Below, piece after piece: positions 62,309-64,000 of a DNA stretch of 64,000 nt. The stretch's first letter is position 1. Each line of letters opens with the position of its first letter. The notes under the pieces were generated by a model, which was not told where the DNA came from, did not search any database, and saw nothing but the letters and a program-made list of their open reading frames with translations. The stretch spans positions 1,426,001 to 1,490,000 of the forward strand of contig FSRV01000002.1 of NCBI GenBank assembly GCA_900142905.1, read 5' to 3'. The stretch comes from Burkholderia sp. GAS332. Lineage in GTDB: Bacteria; Pseudomonadota; Gammaproteobacteria; Burkholderiales; Burkholderiaceae. The translations under genes and the position numbers were made by a program.

Positions 62309-64000
62309 TCACTCATACCACCGCGGCGTATACACCCACTCGCCACCGTCGACGCCGTTAGCAAACGCCCGCGTCGTCGACGAGCCCACGATTACCATCG
62401 TCCGCATATCGACATCGGAAGAGCGCAGTTCGCCAAGCGTGATCGTACGCAGTGTGCTGCCGGGTCTGCCGATATCGCGTCCGAGCACCACTTTCGTAGC
62501 CGCAGCGCGATATTCCCGCACGATGTCCAGTGCTTTATCCAGTTGCCACGGCCGTGCACGGGAGATCGGGTTGTAGAAAGCCATCACCAGATCTGCTTCG
62601 GCCGCGTGCCGGAGGCGCTTCTCGATGATGGTCCACGGTTTCAGATTGTCGGATAACGACAGCATGCAGAAGTCGTGACCCAACGGCGCGCCGGCTTGCG
62701 CTGCGGTCGCCATGGCAGCGGACACCCCCGGCACAATGGCGAGTTGGACCGCGCGCCAATCAGCGTTCGTCGCACTGCCTTCTTCCAGCGCTTCAAGCAC
62801 TGCAGCCGCCATCGCGAACACGCCGGGATCGCCCGACGAGACCATCACCACGGACCGTCCTGCGCTAGCGAGTTCGAATGCATGACGCGCACGCTGCATC
62901 TCCTCGCGATTGTCCGTGCCGTGTACGCGTTGATCCGCGCGCAAGGGGCCGGCCATTTTCACGTAGGTTTCGTAGCCTAGAATATCGGTGGCTTCGTTCA
63001 GCGCTGTCCGAGCGGCAGGCACCAGCAGGTCGGCGCTGCCGGGACCGAGCCCGATCACAGTCAAGCGACCCCGTGTACGGCCAATCGTGTCGGGGTCGAT
63101 TGCCAACGCTGCCAACGCGAGCGCAACGCCTGCGTCCGCGTCGTCATGCAGGGTTTGATAAGGGACGCGCAGCGCGGCGTGCAGTAAATTGCTCGGCGGC
63201 TCGCCGTCCTCCGGACACGGCTGAGCAAAACGTAGCGGCACGTTCAGGCTCGCCGCGGCATCGGCCAGCGCCGGGTCCGTCACGTGTGCTGAAGGAGCCA
63301 GCAATGCCGCGAGTGAAAGCGGCGCAAGACCATGCGCGTCCAATGCCTCGCGCACTAGCGCAGCGATTCGTGCGCCTGAACCCGTCTGGGAATCTGGGCC
63401 GGAATTTGCTCCGAGGTCCGCGTTCGTAGCAGAGGGCGAGCCAGCACCCACACTGATACCAGCACCAGCACCAGCACCAGCACCCGGCACGATCACGGCC
63501 GCCACCACGCTCCGCGGATGAATCACTAACTCATCATCACGCCCATCCCACGCACGTGGTGTCACACGAATCGCCAGGCGTGCCGATTCAGAGCGCGGCA
63601 GTTGCGCATCGTCGAGCCACGGCGCTTCACCCTCGATTCGCGTGCTTTCTCCAGCGAGCAGGTCCGAAACAAAGCGCTTACCTTGCGCGATATCGGCGAG
63701 CGCATAGCCCTCAGGTGGATTGAGCACGCACGTACCGAAACGCAGTTCGCCACTCGTCGTAATCGCAGGCGACACGGCCAACGCGGCCGCAATCTCGCGC
63801 GCCATCACGTTGACGCCTGCAAGGCCGCCGAGCAACGGCACAACCGCACTGCCATCTTCTGCAACGGCCAGCACGGGCGGCTCGACACCCTTGTTCGACA
63901 ACAACGGCGCAACGCAGCGAATCACGATTCCGGCTGCGCACAACGCCACGATCGGCGTGCCGCTCGCATACAGATCACACAGATGTGCGCGGAGTTCCGC
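62309..64000 (-). CDS. cobJ: CbiG-CobJ fusion (cobalt-precorrin hydrolase domain plus precorrin-3B C17-methyltransferase), 5' end cut
   Basis: 563 residues are visible; the frame is open to the window edge, so the start lies beyond 64000. The N-terminal half is CbiG-like: ALCAAGIVIRCVAPLLSNKG, VVPLLGGLAGVNVMAREIA, SPAITTSGE, then a CbiG C-terminal domain with LAALLAPSAHVTDPAL. From about 312 visible residues the precorrin methyltransferase begins: LTVIGLGPGSADLLVPAART, GYETYV, VVMVSSGDPGVFAMAA, VPGVSAAMATAAQAGAPLGHDF, AFYNPISRARPWQL. It methylates C17 with ring contraction in cobalamin synthesis. A low-complexity Gly-Ala linker (GAGAGAGAG near 173-181) splits the CbiG part. Confidence 0.92.
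   Translation of the reverse strand, partial: AELRAHLCDLYASGTPIVALCAAGIVIRCVAPLLSNKGVEPPVLAVAEDGSAVVPLLGGLAGVNVMAREIAAALAVSPAITTSGELRFGTCVLNPPEGYALADIAQGKRFVSDLLAGESTRIEGEAPWLDDAQLPRSESARLAIRVTPRAWDGRDDELVIHPRSVVAAVIVPGAGAGAGAGISVGAGSPSATNADLGANSGPDSQTGSGARIAALVREALDAHGLAPLSLAALLAPSAHVTDPALADAAASLNVPLRFAQPCPEDGEPPSNLLHAALRVPYQTLHDDADAGVALALAALAIDPDTIGRTRGRLTVIGLGPGSADLLVPAARTALNEATDILGYETYVKMAGPLRADQRVHGTDNREEMQRARHAFELASAGRSVVMVSSGDPGVFAMAAAVLEALEEGSATNADWRAVQLAIVPGVSAAMATAAQAGAPLGHDFCMLSLSDNLKPWTIIEKRLRHAAEADLVMAFYNPISRARPWQLDKALDIVREYRAAATKVVLGRDIGRPGSTLRTITLGELRSSDVDMRTMVIVGSSTTRAFANGVDGGEWVYTPRWYE

Overview
This window looks like chromosomal DNA of a plant- or soil-associated Paraburkholderia/Burkholderia-type betaproteobacterium. 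The evidence is high GC, dense genes with strong GC3 bias, many LysR and MFS genes, an acdS/acdR ACC-deaminase pair, an AlkB hydroxylase, periplasmic Msr enzymes, and an intergenic inverted-repeat element of a kind I associate with this group. I found no rRNA, tRNA, CRISPR array, transposase or phage gene. The organism assignment is inference from gene content, not a database match.

Layout. 0.1-4.1 kb: small unknown ORF, a TadZ/CpaE-like ATPase without a tad cluster, an ICMT-like membrane protein, and NadV (nicotinamide phosphoribosyltransferase). 4.2-12.1 kb: a molybdenum module with a WtpA/ModA-like binding protein, a fused permease-ATPase, a one-domain molybdopterin-binding protein, a NifQ-like protein, a short ModE, a DUF2325 protein and an unknown 168-aa protein. 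Four 24-bp palindromes of identical 9-N6-9 architecture, matching my recollection of the ModE operator, precede four of these transcription units and tie the two uncharacterised genes to Mo control. 12.1-19.3 kb: LysR/MFS pair, NTF2-like protein, prolyl-4-hydroxylase-like oxygenase, CDF transporter without C-terminal domain, GNAT, second DHA2 MFS.

19.4-23.8 kb: a sigma-54 catabolic unit. A PrpR-type activator, a perfect 24-bp palindrome, a -24/-12 promoter, an isocitrate-lyase/PEP-mutase-family lyase and an MHS permease fit together. 23.9-32.3 kb: ahpC-ahpF with an OxyR-like site, alkB, pirin-doxX with divergent LysR, a repeat element, acdS and its divergent Lrp-type regulator. 32.5-45.8 kb: exported MsrB and MsrA, MipA-like outer membrane protein, alpha/beta hydrolase, MFS/LysR pair, LuxR solo, LysR divergent from an aromatic aminotransferase-class II aldolase-ketopantoate-reductase-like cluster, and a DUF2783/FAD monooxygenase pair. 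46-54.4 kb: AI-2E-family membrane protein with an unusual C-terminal domain, DUF445 protein, SbcD/SbcC-like pair, kynurenine-formamidase-like hydrolase.

54.5-62 kb: a complete type I secretion operon (TolC, ABC, HlyD) that continues into a small lipoprotein and a 777-aa protein with an N-terminal HEIGH metallopeptidase-like motif and seven ~59-residue repeats. I consider this, together with the ModE regulon, the most interesting content. The window ends inside a CbiG-CobJ cobalamin-biosynthesis fusion gene that runs off the right edge.
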